Below are positions 52,167 through 61,166 of a stretch of DNA of 64,000 bases, piece after piece. The DNA comes from Corynebacterium minutissimum (GTDB lineage Bacteria > Actinomycetota > Actinomycetes > Mycobacteriales > Mycobacteriaceae). The stretch lies in the NCBI RefSeq assembly GCF_016889765.1, contig NZ_CP069533.1, positions 744,001 through 808,000 on the forward strand. Reading direction: 5' to 3'. Both the position numbers and the translations under genes were made by a program. A model generated the notes under the pieces. The model was given only the letters and a program-made list of their open reading frames with translations, did no database searches and was not told the origin of the DNA. Positions within the stretch are counted from its first letter, which is position 1. The number at the start of each line of letters is the position of its first letter.

Positions 52167-54089
52167 GTGTCTGACACCGCCGCTACTGCTAGCCCCGCCA
52201 CTGCCCCAACTCACCCCGTGGACGTTGTCCCGCCAGCGCCCAAGCTGGCGGCTCTCGGCCTCCAGCACGTTCTCGCGTTCTACGCCGGCGCAGTGATCGT
52301 TCCGCTACTCATCGCTGGTTCCCTGGGCCTCGATGAGGCCACCACAATCCACCTCATCAACGCCGACCTGTTGACCTGTGGTCTGGCAACGTTGATCCAA
52401 GCGGTGGGCGTCGGCAAGCACATTGGCGTCCGTCTCCCCATCATCCAGGGCGTGACCACCACAGCGGTGAGCCCCATCATTGCCATTGGTATGAGCGCAG
52501 GTGACCAGCCGCTACCCACAATCTATGGCGCGATTATTGCCGCCGGTATCTTTACGTTCTTCGCCGCGCCGGTTTTTGGACGCGTGCTCAAATACTTCCC
52601 ACCCATCGTGACCGGCACCGTGCTTCTGGTCATGGGTACCTCACTGCTCGCGGTGTCCGCCAATGACTTCGTGAACTACGCCGACGCCGCCCCCGCCTCG
52701 CGCGACCTTCTCTATGGTTTCGGCACGCTCACCATCATTATCATCGTGCAGCGTTTCTTCCGCGGCTTCCTGGGCACACTCTCTGTACTCCTCGGCCTCG
52801 TCATCGGCACTGGCGTGGCCTTGGCACTAGGTGATACGTCCTTTGACGGCGTGCGCGAGGCCGACGCCATCGGTATAACCACGCCTTTCTACTTCGGTAT
52901 GCCGAAGTTCGACATCATGGCGATTCTTTCCCTCATCATCGTCATGATCATCACCATGGTGGAAACTACCGGCGATGTCTTTGCTACCGGTGAGATTGTC
53001 AAGAAGCGCATCAAGCGCGATGACGTCGTGCGCGCCATTCGCGCCGATGGTCTCTCAACCACCCTTGGTGGCGTGATGAACTCCTTCCCCTACACCTGCT
53101 TCGCGCAGAATGTCGGTCTCGTACGTCTTACTGGTGTGAAGTCCCGCTGGGTAGCCGTGTCCGCCGCCGGCTTCATGATTATTCTGGGCCTGCTGCCCAA
53201 GGCTGCCGCCATCGTCGCCGCCATCCCCTCCCCGGTCCTCGGCGGCGCCTCCTTGGCGCTCTTTGCCAACGTCGCTTGGGCCGGCCTGCAGACCATTGCC
53301 AAGGAAGATATCACCGACGGCCGCAACGCCGCCATTGTCACCACCGCACTGGGACTGGCCATGCTCGTCACCTTCAAGCCGGACGTGGCAGCGGCCTTCC
53401 CAGAATGGGCACAGATCTTCGTCTCCTCCGGTATGTCCATCGGTGCGATTACCGCCATCCTGCTCAACCTGCTGTTCTTCCACGTCGGTACGCAATCCGG
53501 TGACGATATCAGCCGCATCGACGGCGAAGGGGTGTCTCTCACCGAGCTCAACGCCATGGAGCGCGAGGAATTTGTCAGCGCGCTGCGCCCGCTCTTCAAC
53601 AACGAAACGTGGCCTCTGGAGGCAGCTTGGGAGTCCCGTCCCTTCGACGACGTCAGCCGCCTGCGTGAGGCCATCCAGGTCGCCGTGCTGACCGCCCCGC
53701 GTGAGCAGCGCCGTGCGCTCATCCACGATTACCCGGCCATGGATGAGCTGCTGCTTGCCGACGCTACCGAGGCCGCCACCATCTCCGCCGACCGCGGGTC
53801 GCTTGCCCTCGATGACTTGGATGATGTCCAAACACAGCAGCTTATCGACGTCTCCCGGGCCTACCGCGAGCGATTCGACATGCCCTTCGTGGCTTACCTA
53901 GACACCAACGATTCTGCCGACCGCGTCATCGACGGAGGCGTGCGCCGCCTCGCCAACTCCGACGAGCTGGAGCAGCGCGTCATCTTGAGCGAAATCATCG
54001 AGATTGCCAACGACCGCTTCGACATCCTGCTCGCCGATGCCAACCCGGTGCGCGCTTACTGGGACCGCAAGTTCACCGAGGTGGAGTGA
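52167..54089 (+). CDS. NCS2 nucleobase permease fused to an OHCU-decarboxylase-like domain
   Basis: A 640-residue protein. Residues 25-460 are a uracil/xanthine/urate permease with about 12-14 helices and the NCS2 signature QNVGLVRLTG. From about 464 the chain continues as a soluble domain resembling 2-oxo-4-hydroxy-4-carboxy-5-ureidoimidazoline decarboxylase (EEFVSALRPLFNNETWPLEAAWESRPF; AYRERFDMPFVAYL; EIIEIANDRF), an enzyme of urate breakdown. The candidate catalytic histidine is H520 (LIHDYP), but the usual Glu-Gln pair reads Asp-Arg by eye, so activity is uncertain. GTG at 52167 has AAGGAG eight bases upstream. Substrate likely urate or xanthine. Confidence 0.85.
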   Translation: MSDTAATASPATAPTHPVDVVPPAPKLAALGLQHVLAFYAGAVIVPLLIAGSLGLDEATTIHLINADLLTCGLATLIQAVGVGKHIGVRLPIIQGVTTTAVSPIIAIGMSAGDQPLPTIYGAIIAAGIFTFFAAPVFGRVLKYFPPIVTGTVLLVMGTSLLAVSANDFVNYADAAPASRDLLYGFGTLTIIIIVQRFFRGFLGTLSVLLGLVIGTGVALALGDTSFDGVREADAIGITTPFYFGMPKFDIMAILSLIIVMIITMVETTGDVFATGEIVKKRIKRDDVVRAIRADGLSTTLGGVMNSFPYTCFAQNVGLVRLTGVKSRWVAVSAAGFMIILGLLPKAAAIVAAIPSPVLGGASLALFANVAWAGLQTIAKEDITDGRNAAIVTTALGLAMLVTFKPDVAAAFPEWAQIFVSSGMSIGAITAILLNLLFFHVGTQSGDDISRIDGEGVSLTELNAMEREEFVSALRPLFNNETWPLEAAWESRPFDDVSRLREAIQVAVLTAPREQRRALIHDYPAMDELLLADATEAATISADRGSLALDDLDDVQTQQLIDVSRAYRERFDMPFVAYLDTNDSADRVIDGGVRRLANSDELEQRVILSEIIEIANDRFDILLADANPVRAYWDRKFTEVE

Positions 54090-54094
54090 CCAGA

Positions 54095-54200
54095 GGTCAC
54101 TCCACGTAGATTCGGGTCACTCCACGTTCGATCGGGTCACTCCACGTTCGATCGGGTCATTCCACGTTCGATCTGGTCATTCCACGTAGACTCGGGTCAC
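54095..54200. repeat. Five tandem 20-bp repeats plus a partial sixth
   Basis: Units start at 54095, 54115, 54135, 54155 and 54175; units 2 and 3 are identical (GGTCACTCCACGTTCGATCG), the others differ at a few bases. A sixth begins at 54195 inside the next gene's end. GGTCACTCC is the reverse complement of GGAGTGACC at the end of the permease gene (54082-54091), so each unit can pair with it. The array lies between convergent stop codons. Confidence 0.9.
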
Positions 54201-54802
54201 TGGAATTCCATGGTGACCTGGGCCTGTGGGTCGACGCCGCGGATGATGCCCTCATAGAAACTGCGAGCTTGGTCCTGCAAGAGGTCGCGGTTATCGTTGA
54301 TGTCCTTGCGCTTCTTATCAGCGCTGAGGACATCAGACACCGTGGAGGCAGCATCGAGTGGCTGCGTGGTCCAACTCAGCACGCCGTTGTCCTCCACCGC
54401 AGTCTTGAACTCCTCGTCGGTATGACCGATGAAGATAAATTCCGGGATGCTGACGGTATAGGCGTGCTCACCGGTCTCCGTGACGCGAACATCCTTGCCT
54501 TCAATTCCCAGCTTCGCCTTGTAGGAGTACTGCACGAACTGTGTGCGATCGGTCCACGGGACCCGCACGCCAAAGACTTCGCCCGCGGAGGACTTCTCTG
54601 CCAGTCCCTGGATTCCGAGACTGAGCAGCACCACCTGTTCTTGGCGCTCCACCGCAGTGACTATCTGCGAATTCGTGGACTCCACTGGTGCGCTATACAC
54701 ATCGCGCGGCTGACGCACGATATACATACCCAAACCGGCGCAGACGAGAGAAAGAAGCACTACGACGGCAATAAGCGTGGTGCTGAGCTTGCGGTTAGAC
54801 AT
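54197..54802 (-). CDS. DUF4230-like membrane-anchored protein
   Basis: A 201-residue protein with an N-terminal membrane helix (LSTTLIAVVVLLSLVCAGLGMYIV) and an extracytoplasmic domain that resembles DUF4230: YKAKLGIEGKDVRVTETGEHAYTVSIPEFIFIG. Function unknown. The start at 54802 lies four bases after the stop of the DUF3817 gene. The last codons overlap the end of the repeat array, so array change could alter the C-terminus. Confidence 0.7.
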   Translation of the reverse strand: MSNRKLSTTLIAVVVLLSLVCAGLGMYIVRQPRDVYSAPVESTNSQIVTAVERQEQVVLLSLGIQGLAEKSSAGEVFGVRVPWTDRTQFVQYSYKAKLGIEGKDVRVTETGEHAYTVSIPEFIFIGHTDEEFKTAVEDNGVLSWTTQPLDAASTVSDVLSADKKRKDINDNRDLLQDQARSFYEGIIRGVDPQAQVTMEFQ

Positions 54803-54806
54803 GAGC

Positions 54807-55163
54807 TTAAAGCTGGAACTGCTCGGTAACCTCAACGCGGCGCTTGTGCTCCATCCAGAAGGACAGGAACGGCACCACACCGGCCAAAGCAGTAGTGATG
54901 AGCTTGCCCACCGGCCACAGCGCACGCGGACCCAGAATCAGAATCGACACGAGGTACACCATGTAAGCCACACCATGCGCCTGGGCGATGAGCGTGGCCC
55001 AGGACGGCATTTCCATGCCCACGCCGTACTGCAGAATCATGCGCACGACCAGAATGAGCAAGAAGATACCCGTAACCGTGGCCGCAATGGAGAAGAACTT
55101 CAGCGGTCCGCGAATGCGCTCCTTGCGGTCTGGGTGCACGGCATTGTTCGCTGGGTTGGTCAT
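54807..55163 (-). CDS. DUF3817-family membrane protein
   Basis: A 118-residue protein with three hydrophobic segments (FFSIAATVTGIFLLILVVRM; AQAHGVAYMVYLVSILILG; LITTALAGVVPFLSFWMEHKR). This matches DUF3817 and, from memory, M. tuberculosis Rv1342c, which has the same neighbours. Overlaps the upstream gene by 4 bases. Function unknown. Confidence 0.85.
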   Translation of the reverse strand: MTNPANNAVHPDRKERIRGPLKFFSIAATVTGIFLLILVVRMILQYGVGMEMPSWATLIAQAHGVAYMVYLVSILILGPRALWPVGKLITTALAGVVPFLSFWMEHKRRVEVTEQFQL

Positions 55164-55588
55164 GAGTTCTCCTCTTCGGTGCCGCGACGGCGGCGCTGCT
55201 TATTCATGGCATTAAAGGTCTCGACGTCCACCTGCGGGCGCGGCGGCAAAAAGTCTTCGTCGATTTTAGTCACCTGTTGTTCCTTGGCTACATCCTTGGA
55301 CGTGGCTTCATACCGGGCCGGCTCCTGCCCCAACTCGAGGGCTTCATTCTCCGCATCAATGCGCTCGTTCTCATAGCGCAGTGCGGTGCGGTAAGCATAG
55401 ACCACGAAGACAGCAAACAGCGGCCACTGGAAGGCATAGCCCAAGTTCTGGAAGGTTCCTGAACCGGACTTGAAGCGGGTCCACTGCCAATAGGCAAGGA
55501 ACAAAAAGAGCACGACGAAAAACGCGATGAGGACGATGTGCCACCATCGAACCTTCATCTTCTTTCTCGGGGCTTGGTTGGTGCTCAC
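55160..55588 (-). CDS. Small membrane protein (Rv1343c/LprD-position)
   Basis: A 142-residue protein with two hydrophobic helices (WWHIVLIAFFVVLFLFLAYWQW; AFQWPLFAVFVVYAYRTA) and a charged C-terminal half. It occupies the place of mycobacterial Rv1343c. I chose the GTG at 55588 giving MSTNQAPRKK; an internal ATG ten codons later is possible. Function unknown. Confidence 0.75.
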   Translation of the reverse strand: MSTNQAPRKKMKVRWWHIVLIAFFVVLFLFLAYWQWTRFKSGSGTFQNLGYAFQWPLFAVFVVYAYRTALRYENERIDAENEALELGQEPARYEATSKDVAKEQQVTKIDEDFLPPRPQVDVETFNAMNKQRRRRGTEEENS

Positions 55589-55702
55589 GCGTATCAGCCT
55601 ACCCACCATGGTTCGAAAAGTGGATTTCCATCGTAGGCCTGCCGCCCTGTAAGCTATTCAGCGTTGCTCCGAACACAGTATGTTTCGCGGCTACGTCTTT
55701 CA

Positions 55703-55784
55703 GCGCCCGTGGCGGAATTGGCAGACGCGCTAGATTTAGGTTCTAGTGTCTTATGACGTGTGAGTTCAAGTCTCACCGGGCGCA
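55703..55784 (+). tRNA. tRNA-Leu (anticodon UAG)
   Basis: Acceptor GCGCCCG/CGGGCGC, anticodon stem CTAGA/TCTAG with loop TTTAGGT (anticodon TAG), a long variable arm typical of class II tRNAs, and T loop TTCAAGT. Discriminator A at 55784; CCA not encoded. Confidence 0.95.
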
Positions 55785-55790
55785 CACCGT

Positions 55791-55838
55791 CAAGGTCTGC
55801 GTTGAAGCTTCTTACTTCAACGCAGGCCTTGTTTTTTC
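55791..55838 (+). terminator. Terminator after tRNA-Leu
   Basis: A 17-base stem (CAAGGTCTGCGTTGAAG with its complement, one G-T pair) and a T-run (TTTTTT) make a very strong intrinsic terminator. Nothing else is seen before the next gene at 55938. Confidence 0.92.
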
Positions 55839-55937
55839 TTGAAGGCTATAGTGCCCGTGCCTGGTTCTAGTTTGGTCCCCCACCTCGCTAGCCCAGCTGG
55901 TGGATGCCGGGGCTAGCGGTAAAGGTGGGGCGGCTGC

Positions 55938-56549
55938 TTAGACCTGGCGGGCGAGGGCTGCTAGGGGCTCGCGCAGTTGGGCTAGGGCGCGGCCACGGTG
56001 TGAGACCGCGTTTTTCTCCTCAGGCGTCATCTCCGCAGCAGAGCGCTGCTCGCCCTCGGGCTGAAAGAGGGGGTCGTAACCAAAACCATTCTCGCCCTGC
56101 GGTGCTCCAAGCAGCGAACCGGGCCAGCGGCCCTCCACCACGTGTTCCTCGCCATCAGGAGTGACCAGTGCACAGACGGAGACGAAGGCCGCCGCGCGGC
56201 GCTCAGCAGGAACGTGCGCCATCTGCCCCAGCAAGAGGCGGTTATTCGCCTCATCATCGCCGTGACCACCGGACCAGCGGGCAGAAAGCACTCCCGGCAT
56301 GCCGTTGAGTTCCTCGACGGCGAGGCCGGAGTCATCCGCAATCGTGGCAAGCCCAGTGTGCTGTACCCCGGCGCGGGCCTTGATCAGAGCGTTGTCAGCA
56401 AAGGTGCGGCCATCCTCGACGGGCTCCGGATAGGGCTCCACGGCCGACAATGGGAGAAGCTCGATACCTTCAATTCCGGCATCGGCCAGGATCTTCTCCA
56501 ACTCTTTTAGCTTCTTCGCGTTATTGGAAGCAACGAGAAGCTTTACCAT
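55938..56549 (-). CDS. rdgB: RdgB/HAM1 non-canonical purine NTP pyrophosphatase
   Basis: A 203-residue enzyme that hydrolyses ITP, dITP and XTP, keeping deaminated purines out of nucleic acids. Signature pieces are LLVASNNAKKLKELEKIL, TIADDSGLAVEELNGMPGVLSARWSG and ENGFGYDPLFQPEG. Overlaps the rph end by 7 bases; same gene pair as in mycobacteria. Confidence 0.95.
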   Translation of the reverse strand: MVKLLVASNNAKKLKELEKILADAGIEGIELLPLSAVEPYPEPVEDGRTFADNALIKARAGVQHTGLATIADDSGLAVEELNGMPGVLSARWSGGHGDDEANNRLLLGQMAHVPAERRAAAFVSVCALVTPDGEEHVVEGRWPGSLLGAPQGENGFGYDPLFQPEGEQRSAAEMTPEEKNAVSHRGRALAQLREPLAALARQV

Positions 56550-57271
56550 CCCAGTGCCGCCTTCTGTGCCTCAATGAGCTGAGCACAACCAGCCTGGGCC
56601 ACATCGAGCATGTCGTTAAGCTCCTGACGGCCGAACAGTCCGTGCTCGCCGGTGCCCTGAATCTCGACGAAGTCGCCGCCCTCCTGCATCACGACGTTGA
56701 GATCGACCTCTGCGCGAGAATCCTCCTCATAAGGCAGGTCCAAGCACACGTGGCCGTCGATGATGCCGACGGAGACCGCCGCGATGGGGTCGAGCAGTGG
56801 CTCGCCCGGCACAACGCCTTCCTCCTTGAGGTAGGCAATCGCATCAGCCAAAGCCACATACGCACCGGTAATGGACGCGGTACGAGTACCGCCGTCTGCC
56901 TGCAGCACATCGCAGTCCAACTGGATGGTGTTCTCCCCCAGCTCAGACAGGTCCACCGCCGCACGCAAAGAGCGGCCCACAAGGCGAGAGATCTCGTGGG
57001 TGCGACCCTTGACCTTGCCCTTCATGGACTCACGCGGCATGCGCTCATGCGTCGCAGACGGAAGCATGGAGTACTCAGCAGTGAGCCAGCCTTCGCCGGA
57101 ATCCTTCTTAAAGCGCGGGACACCAAACTCCACGGAGGCGGTGCACATGACGCGGGTATTGCCGAACTCCACGAGCACCGATCCAGCCGGGTTGGTGGTG
57201 AAGTTGCGGGTAATGCGGACGCTACGGAGCTGGTCGAGCGCGCGACCATCAGCACGAGTGAAATCAGTCAT
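56543..57271 (-). CDS. rph: Ribonuclease PH
   Basis: A 242-residue phosphorolytic 3'-exoribonuclease trimming tRNA ends. Clear family stretches: RADGRALDQLRSVRITRNF, GWLTAEYSMLPSATHERMPRE, GRTHEISRLVGRSLRAAVDL and QLDCDVLQADGGTRTASITGAYVAL. Full length. Followed by rdgB in an overlapping pair. Confidence 0.96.
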   Translation of the reverse strand: MTDFTRADGRALDQLRSVRITRNFTTNPAGSVLVEFGNTRVMCTASVEFGVPRFKKDSGEGWLTAEYSMLPSATHERMPRESMKGKVKGRTHEISRLVGRSLRAAVDLSELGENTIQLDCDVLQADGGTRTASITGAYVALADAIAYLKEEGVVPGEPLLDPIAAVSVGIIDGHVCLDLPYEEDSRAEVDLNVVMQEGGDFVEIQGTGEHGLFGRQELNDMLDVAQAGCAQLIEAQKAALGW

Positions 57272-57294
57272 GCCCCCTACCCTACCGCGCGGGT

Positions 57295-58131
57295 TTAGAG
57301 CTCGAATTCCATCCCCGAGGCGCCCAGAACGATCTCGCCATCAAACTCGCGCGTGGCAGCTGCATACGTCGCTGCGGCGTCACCCCACGGCTGCAGGTGA
57401 ATGAGCACGAGCTTCTTCACCCCAGCTTCGCGGGCCAAGCGGCCGGCTTCGGCACCGGACATGTGCATGTTAGGAGCTTTACCCTCCGAGGTTTCGCCCC
57501 AAGCGGCCTCGCACAAGAAGATATCGGCGCCTGATGCAGCCTCGATAAGCGCCGGCGTGTACGCCGAGTCCGCGGAGTAGCACAGCGTGGCACCGCTCTT
57601 AGCGTGTTCCATGCGTAGCGCATAGGTTTCTACTGGATGCACGGTGCGGAAAGGAGTGATGTAGACATCGTCGACCAACTGGCGTTCGCGGTCGACCCAC
57701 GGGCTAAACGCGAATGTATCACTCATATCATCCACGCCGTTGGGCTCATCCGAGGACAAACGGCCCAAATGGGACTCAGTGGATGACGGCCCAAGGCAGA
57801 AGTTGCGGGAGGCAGCCGGCGCAGTGGGGTGGAAACGGCGCCACACCATCAGTGACGGGAAGTCCAAGCAGTGGTCCGCATGCAGGTGGGTCAACGCCAC
57901 GTGGGCATCGCACGGATCTTGGTGTTCTTGCAAGCGGGCGAGGGTCCCGGGGCCCAGGTCCATAACAATGGACGGGGCAGAGTCGAAAGACACGAGGTAG
58001 CCAGAGGCCGGGTTACCAATAGTGGGCACCGAGCCTGAACAGCCGAGGATGGTCAACTTCATGCGTTCAATAGTTCCACGAAACAATGAGGATTGCTGGA
58101 TTTGAATCGATTGTACCTGTTCATCCGCCAT
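57295..58131 (-). CDS. Metallo-beta-lactamase-fold hydrolase (Rv1339-like)
   Basis: A 278-residue hydrolase with the metal motif HLHADHCLD near residue 82 and LCYSADSAYTP, plus a late histidine in VLIHLQPWGD. It lies between murI and rph exactly as Rv1339 does in M. tuberculosis; that relative has been described as a cyclic-nucleotide phosphodiesterase, so a similar role is possible. The ATG at 58131 overlaps the murI stop (TAATG). An internal ATG at 58062 (MKLTILGCSG) is a realistic alternative start. Confidence 0.88.
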   Translation of the reverse strand: MADEQVQSIQIQQSSLFRGTIERMKLTILGCSGSVPTIGNPASGYLVSFDSAPSIVMDLGPGTLARLQEHQDPCDAHVALTHLHADHCLDFPSLMVWRRFHPTAPAASRNFCLGPSSTESHLGRLSSDEPNGVDDMSDTFAFSPWVDRERQLVDDVYITPFRTVHPVETYALRMEHAKSGATLCYSADSAYTPALIEAASGADIFLCEAAWGETSEGKAPNMHMSGAEAGRLAREAGVKKLVLIHLQPWGDAAATYAAATREFDGEIVLGASGMEFEL

Positions 58132-58907
58132 TAAATCTGGGGCCCGAGAAAGCGGGCCGCCAGTCGTGAGAAGGACTCATGGTCACCAGTGCACTCAAAA
58201 CTGCGAGTGGGGGTATGCCCTTCCGGCGCGAGCATGTCGGTGGTGGTGAGGATGCGCATGACATCCTTCGCGGTCTCTTCAGCCGAGGACACCAGTGCGA
58301 CATTGTCACCAATAGCAAGCTGAATGACACCGGTGAGCAGCGGGTAGTGCGTGCAGCCCAGCACGAGGGTATCCACGCCCGCCGACTGCAACGGAGCGAG
58401 GTATCCTTCCGCCACACCGAGGATCTGGCGGCCGGCGGTAATACCGCGCTCCACAAAGCTCACGAAATCCGGGCAGGCCACAGCGAAGGATTCGACGTTC
58501 GGGTTCACCGCGAAAAGATCCTGGTAAGCACCAGAGGTGATGGTACCTTCGGTGCCGATAACGCCAATCTTGCCGTTGCGCGTCGTGGCGATAGCGCGGC
58601 GCACTGCCGGACGGATAACTTCGACGACGGGGATGCTGTAGCGCTCACGGGCGTCGTGAAGAAAGGCCGCCGTAGCGGTATTGCAGGCGATGACAAGCAT
58701 CTTGCAGCCGCGCTCCACCAGCTCGTCTGCAATCGCCGTGGACAACTCACGTACTTGGGCGATTGAGCGTGGGCCATACGGCGCGTGGGCGGTATCGCCG
58801 ATATAGATGATGGACTCATCCGGCAGCTGCTCCATGATGGTGCGCGCAACGGTCAACCCGCCCACACCGGAATCAAAAATGCCGATGGGAGAAGAGGCGT
58901 CAGGCAT
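58131..58907 (-). CDS. murI: Glutamate racemase
   Basis: Makes D-glutamate for peptidoglycan. The protein has 258 residues with the two catalytic cysteines C75 (VIACNTATAAF) and C185 (LVLGCTHYPLL) and the N-terminal IGIFDSGVGGLTVARTI. Its ATG overlaps the rhomboid stop and its stop overlaps the next start: a tightly coupled operon. Confidence 0.96.
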   Translation of the reverse strand: MPDASSPIGIFDSGVGGLTVARTIMEQLPDESIIYIGDTAHAPYGPRSIAQVRELSTAIADELVERGCKMLVIACNTATAAFLHDARERYSIPVVEVIRPAVRRAIATTRNGKIGVIGTEGTITSGAYQDLFAVNPNVESFAVACPDFVSFVERGITAGRQILGVAEGYLAPLQSAGVDTLVLGCTHYPLLTGVIQLAIGDNVALVSSAEETAKDVMRILTTTDMLAPEGHTPTRSFECTGDHESFSRLAARFLGPQI

Positions 58908-59629
58908 CAGCGCATCCCTGCCTGCGGTTGCGGTTTTACCTTCTTAATCGGGTCATCGGAGGTAATCACCATGCCCGCCACAATGCCGCCAATAGCGCCA
59001 AAGAGATGACCCTGCCAGCTCACGCCTTCATAGATCGGCAGCACGCCCCAGATGAGACCGGAGTAGGCAAAGCCCAAGCCAACGCCCACAAGGAACTGAC
59101 TAAGCGAGCGGTTAAAAATGCCGCGCACGATGAGGTAGGCCAACCAGCCGTAGACCATGCCCGAGGCACCAATGTGGGAGGTACCCGGCCCGCCGAGGAG
59201 CCATGTGCCCACGCCGGCGATGAGCACGACGATAATGGTGACTTCCCACCACGCCTTGCGGCCAGACAGTCCAATGAGGAAGCAGAAAATAGCTCCTGGC
59301 AGGGAGTTTCCGATGAGGTGCTCAAAGTTGGCGTGCAGCAGCGGCGCAGTGAAAATTCCCCAAATGCCGTTGAAGTCCAGCGGGTGAATGCCATACTGCC
59401 CCAGGTCATTGCCAAAGAAGAGGAAGTTAATGATGTGGATAATCCACTCGATGGCCAAGAAGCCTACGGTGAGCTTCAAGGCCGTTGTGAGGCGCCCCTT
59501 ACGCGTGTAGTTCTTCGAATCGCCCGCATTAACGGTGCGCTTCTGACCTACCCCGGCACTATCCGGAGCGGGCTGGAAGGGGTTAGGCTGATAGGAATTC
59601 TGCTGGCCAAACGGTCCACTGCTCGTCAT
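58907..59629 (-). CDS. Rhomboid-family intramembrane serine protease
   Basis: A 240-residue membrane protein with six helices after a polar 45-residue N-terminus. The catalytic pair is S156 in HIGASGMVYGW and H208 in SWQGHLFGAIGG; the HxxN element is HLIGN. It corresponds to Rv1337 in position. Substrates unknown. Confidence 0.92.
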   Translation of the reverse strand: MTSSGPFGQQNSYQPNPFQPAPDSAGVGQKRTVNAGDSKNYTRKGRLTTALKLTVGFLAIEWIIHIINFLFFGNDLGQYGIHPLDFNGIWGIFTAPLLHANFEHLIGNSLPGAIFCFLIGLSGRKAWWEVTIIVVLIAGVGTWLLGGPGTSHIGASGMVYGWLAYLIVRGIFNRSLSQFLVGVGLGFAYSGLIWGVLPIYEGVSWQGHLFGAIGGIVAGMVITSDDPIKKVKPQPQAGMR

Positions 59630-59641
59630 AATGCCCCAACT

Positions 59642-60613
59642 TTAGCAAGAGAGCAACGAGGAGTACGCCTCCAAGCCCAAGCCTGGGGCGGCATTGACCA
59701 CGGCATCTACGATGGCAGCCTCCACGGCATCGGCCGCCGCGGCACTGAGGGAGGCGAGAACCTCAGCATCGACTCCGGGCGCGGTTCCCGCCGTGCTTGC
59801 CGACGTCTCCCCCACCTTGCCCGTCGCCGCGGCAAAGAGCGTGTCGCCGTCCAGCGGCGAGTGGGCCGGGCGCACCGCACGGGCAATGCCATCATGTCCA
59901 GCCAAGGCGAGGCGCTTGGCCTGCGCCTTGGTGAGAGGAGCATCCGTGAGTACAGCACCAATGGTGGTGTTGAGGTGCGCCTCCGCGAGGCTCTTCGCGG
60001 CGGCGAAGCGACCCACGTCGACGGCTGGTTTGTCAGGTGCGCCAAAGAGACGGCCGGTCTCTCCATCGATCACTTGGCCCACGGGGTTGGCAACGACGAC
60101 GGCGGCGAGGGTGTAGAGGGAGGCGTCGACAAGCGCACTGCCCTCCCCTCCCCGAATCTTTCCTGCACAGGCGCCCACGCCGGCGCCGACGCTACCGGTG
60201 GTGTCATCGTGTCCCGCCAATGCGGAACGCAGTGCCTGCGCGCCATCCTCTGCGGAGGGACGCTGGGGACCGGCAAGCAGGTCAAAGATGACGGCTCCGG
60301 GCACGATGGGAACGCGCGGGCCCGGTTTATCTTCGCCGAAGACCGGAAACCCGATGCCGGCTTCCTCAAGTCCTCGCATAACGCCATCGGCCGCGGCCAA
60401 ACCAAAAGCCGAGCCGCCCGCGAGGACAATCGCGTGGACGCGCTCGACGGTGTTGTGTGGCTCTAGCAGATCAGTTTCGCGCGTACCGGGACCGCCGCCG
60501 CGTACATCAACGCTGGCGACGGCTCCGCGCTCACCGCAATAGATAACGGTGACACCAGTATCCTCACGCGTGGCGTGACCGACGGAAAAGCCAAGCTCAG
60601 GAACAGTTCGCAT
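59642..60613 (-). CDS. P1-family peptidase (L-aminopeptidase/D-esterase type)
   Basis: A 323-residue N-terminal nucleophile hydrolase related to DmpA, in the place of Rv1333. Self-cleavage is expected in the segment HLNTTIGAVLTDAPLTKAQA, where NTTIG precedes the nucleophile. Other family parts: HAIVLAGGSAFGLAAADGVMRGLEE. It trims N-terminal residues of peptides or D-amino-acid derivatives; the real substrate is unknown. Confidence 0.9.
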   Translation of the reverse strand: MRTVPELGFSVGHATREDTGVTVIYCGERGAVASVDVRGGGPGTRETDLLEPHNTVERVHAIVLAGGSAFGLAAADGVMRGLEEAGIGFPVFGEDKPGPRVPIVPGAVIFDLLAGPQRPSAEDGAQALRSALAGHDDTTGSVGAGVGACAGKIRGGEGSALVDASLYTLAAVVVANPVGQVIDGETGRLFGAPDKPAVDVGRFAAAKSLAEAHLNTTIGAVLTDAPLTKAQAKRLALAGHDGIARAVRPAHSPLDGDTLFAAATGKVGETSASTAGTAPGVDAEVLASLSAAAADAVEAAIVDAVVNAAPGLGLEAYSSLLSC

Positions 60614-60617
60614 GGTC

Positions 60618-61154
60618 TTAGTCCATGATGACGTTGAGCAGGGAGTCCTGACAGAAGGCTAACCACTCCACGAGGGTGTCGCGGTCCGCTCCCTGGGAGC
60701 TGTGCTCGACATCGCCTGCTGCCACGAACAAACGCAGATCATTGAGCCCCGCGAGGAAGGCATGGGCTTCCTCCTCGCTGATGGTGACCTCAACCCCGCC
60801 GGTTGGGCCAAGCGCGGTGTTGATGACTTGGAGATTCTCCAGCTTGGCGCGGGCAATATCGTTTTCGTGCAAGGAGCGCAGCAGTGCATTATCGCCATCG
60901 AACTCTTCATCGCCGGGCTTCTGAAAATCCGGGAAGAGGCGGGCAAGCGATGGGTCCTCCGGCGCCTCCGTGTGACCGGTAGGAATATCCACCATGTCCG
61001 CCAATTCATCCTTCGGTGCCGATTGGGCGCGGGCAATGATGGCTTCCGAGACCGTCGCGGTGAGGTCCCCGATCACCTCGCGCTCCATGGGCTCAAAAAC
61101 AGCGGTGTACTTAGCACCGCGCATGAAGGACTTTTTCTTCTTCCAGGCCTGCAT
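60618..61154 (-). CDS. DUF2017 protein
   Basis: A 178-residue cytoplasmic protein that conserves the position between clpS and the P1 peptidase (Rv1332 in M. tuberculosis). It is mainly helical with no catalytic motif. A role with the ClpS pathway is guessed from context only. Confidence 0.85.
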   Translation of the reverse strand: MQAWKKKKSFMRGAKYTAVFEPMEREVIGDLTATVSEAIIARAQSAPKDELADMVDIPTGHTEAPEDPSLARLFPDFQKPGDEEFDGDNALLRSLHENDIARAKLENLQVINTALGPTGGVEVTISEEEAHAFLAGLNDLRLFVAAGDVEHSSQGADRDTLVEWLAFCQDSLLNVIMD

Positions 61155-61166
61155 ACTGTCCTCTCC

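Noticed and set aside
54095..54200. CRISPR array
   Set aside because: The 20-bp units are contiguous, without spacers, and no cas genes are nearby.
58928..60466. 512-codon plus-strand frame
   Set aside because: Antisense to the rhomboid and P1-peptidase genes, both with intact catalytic motifs.
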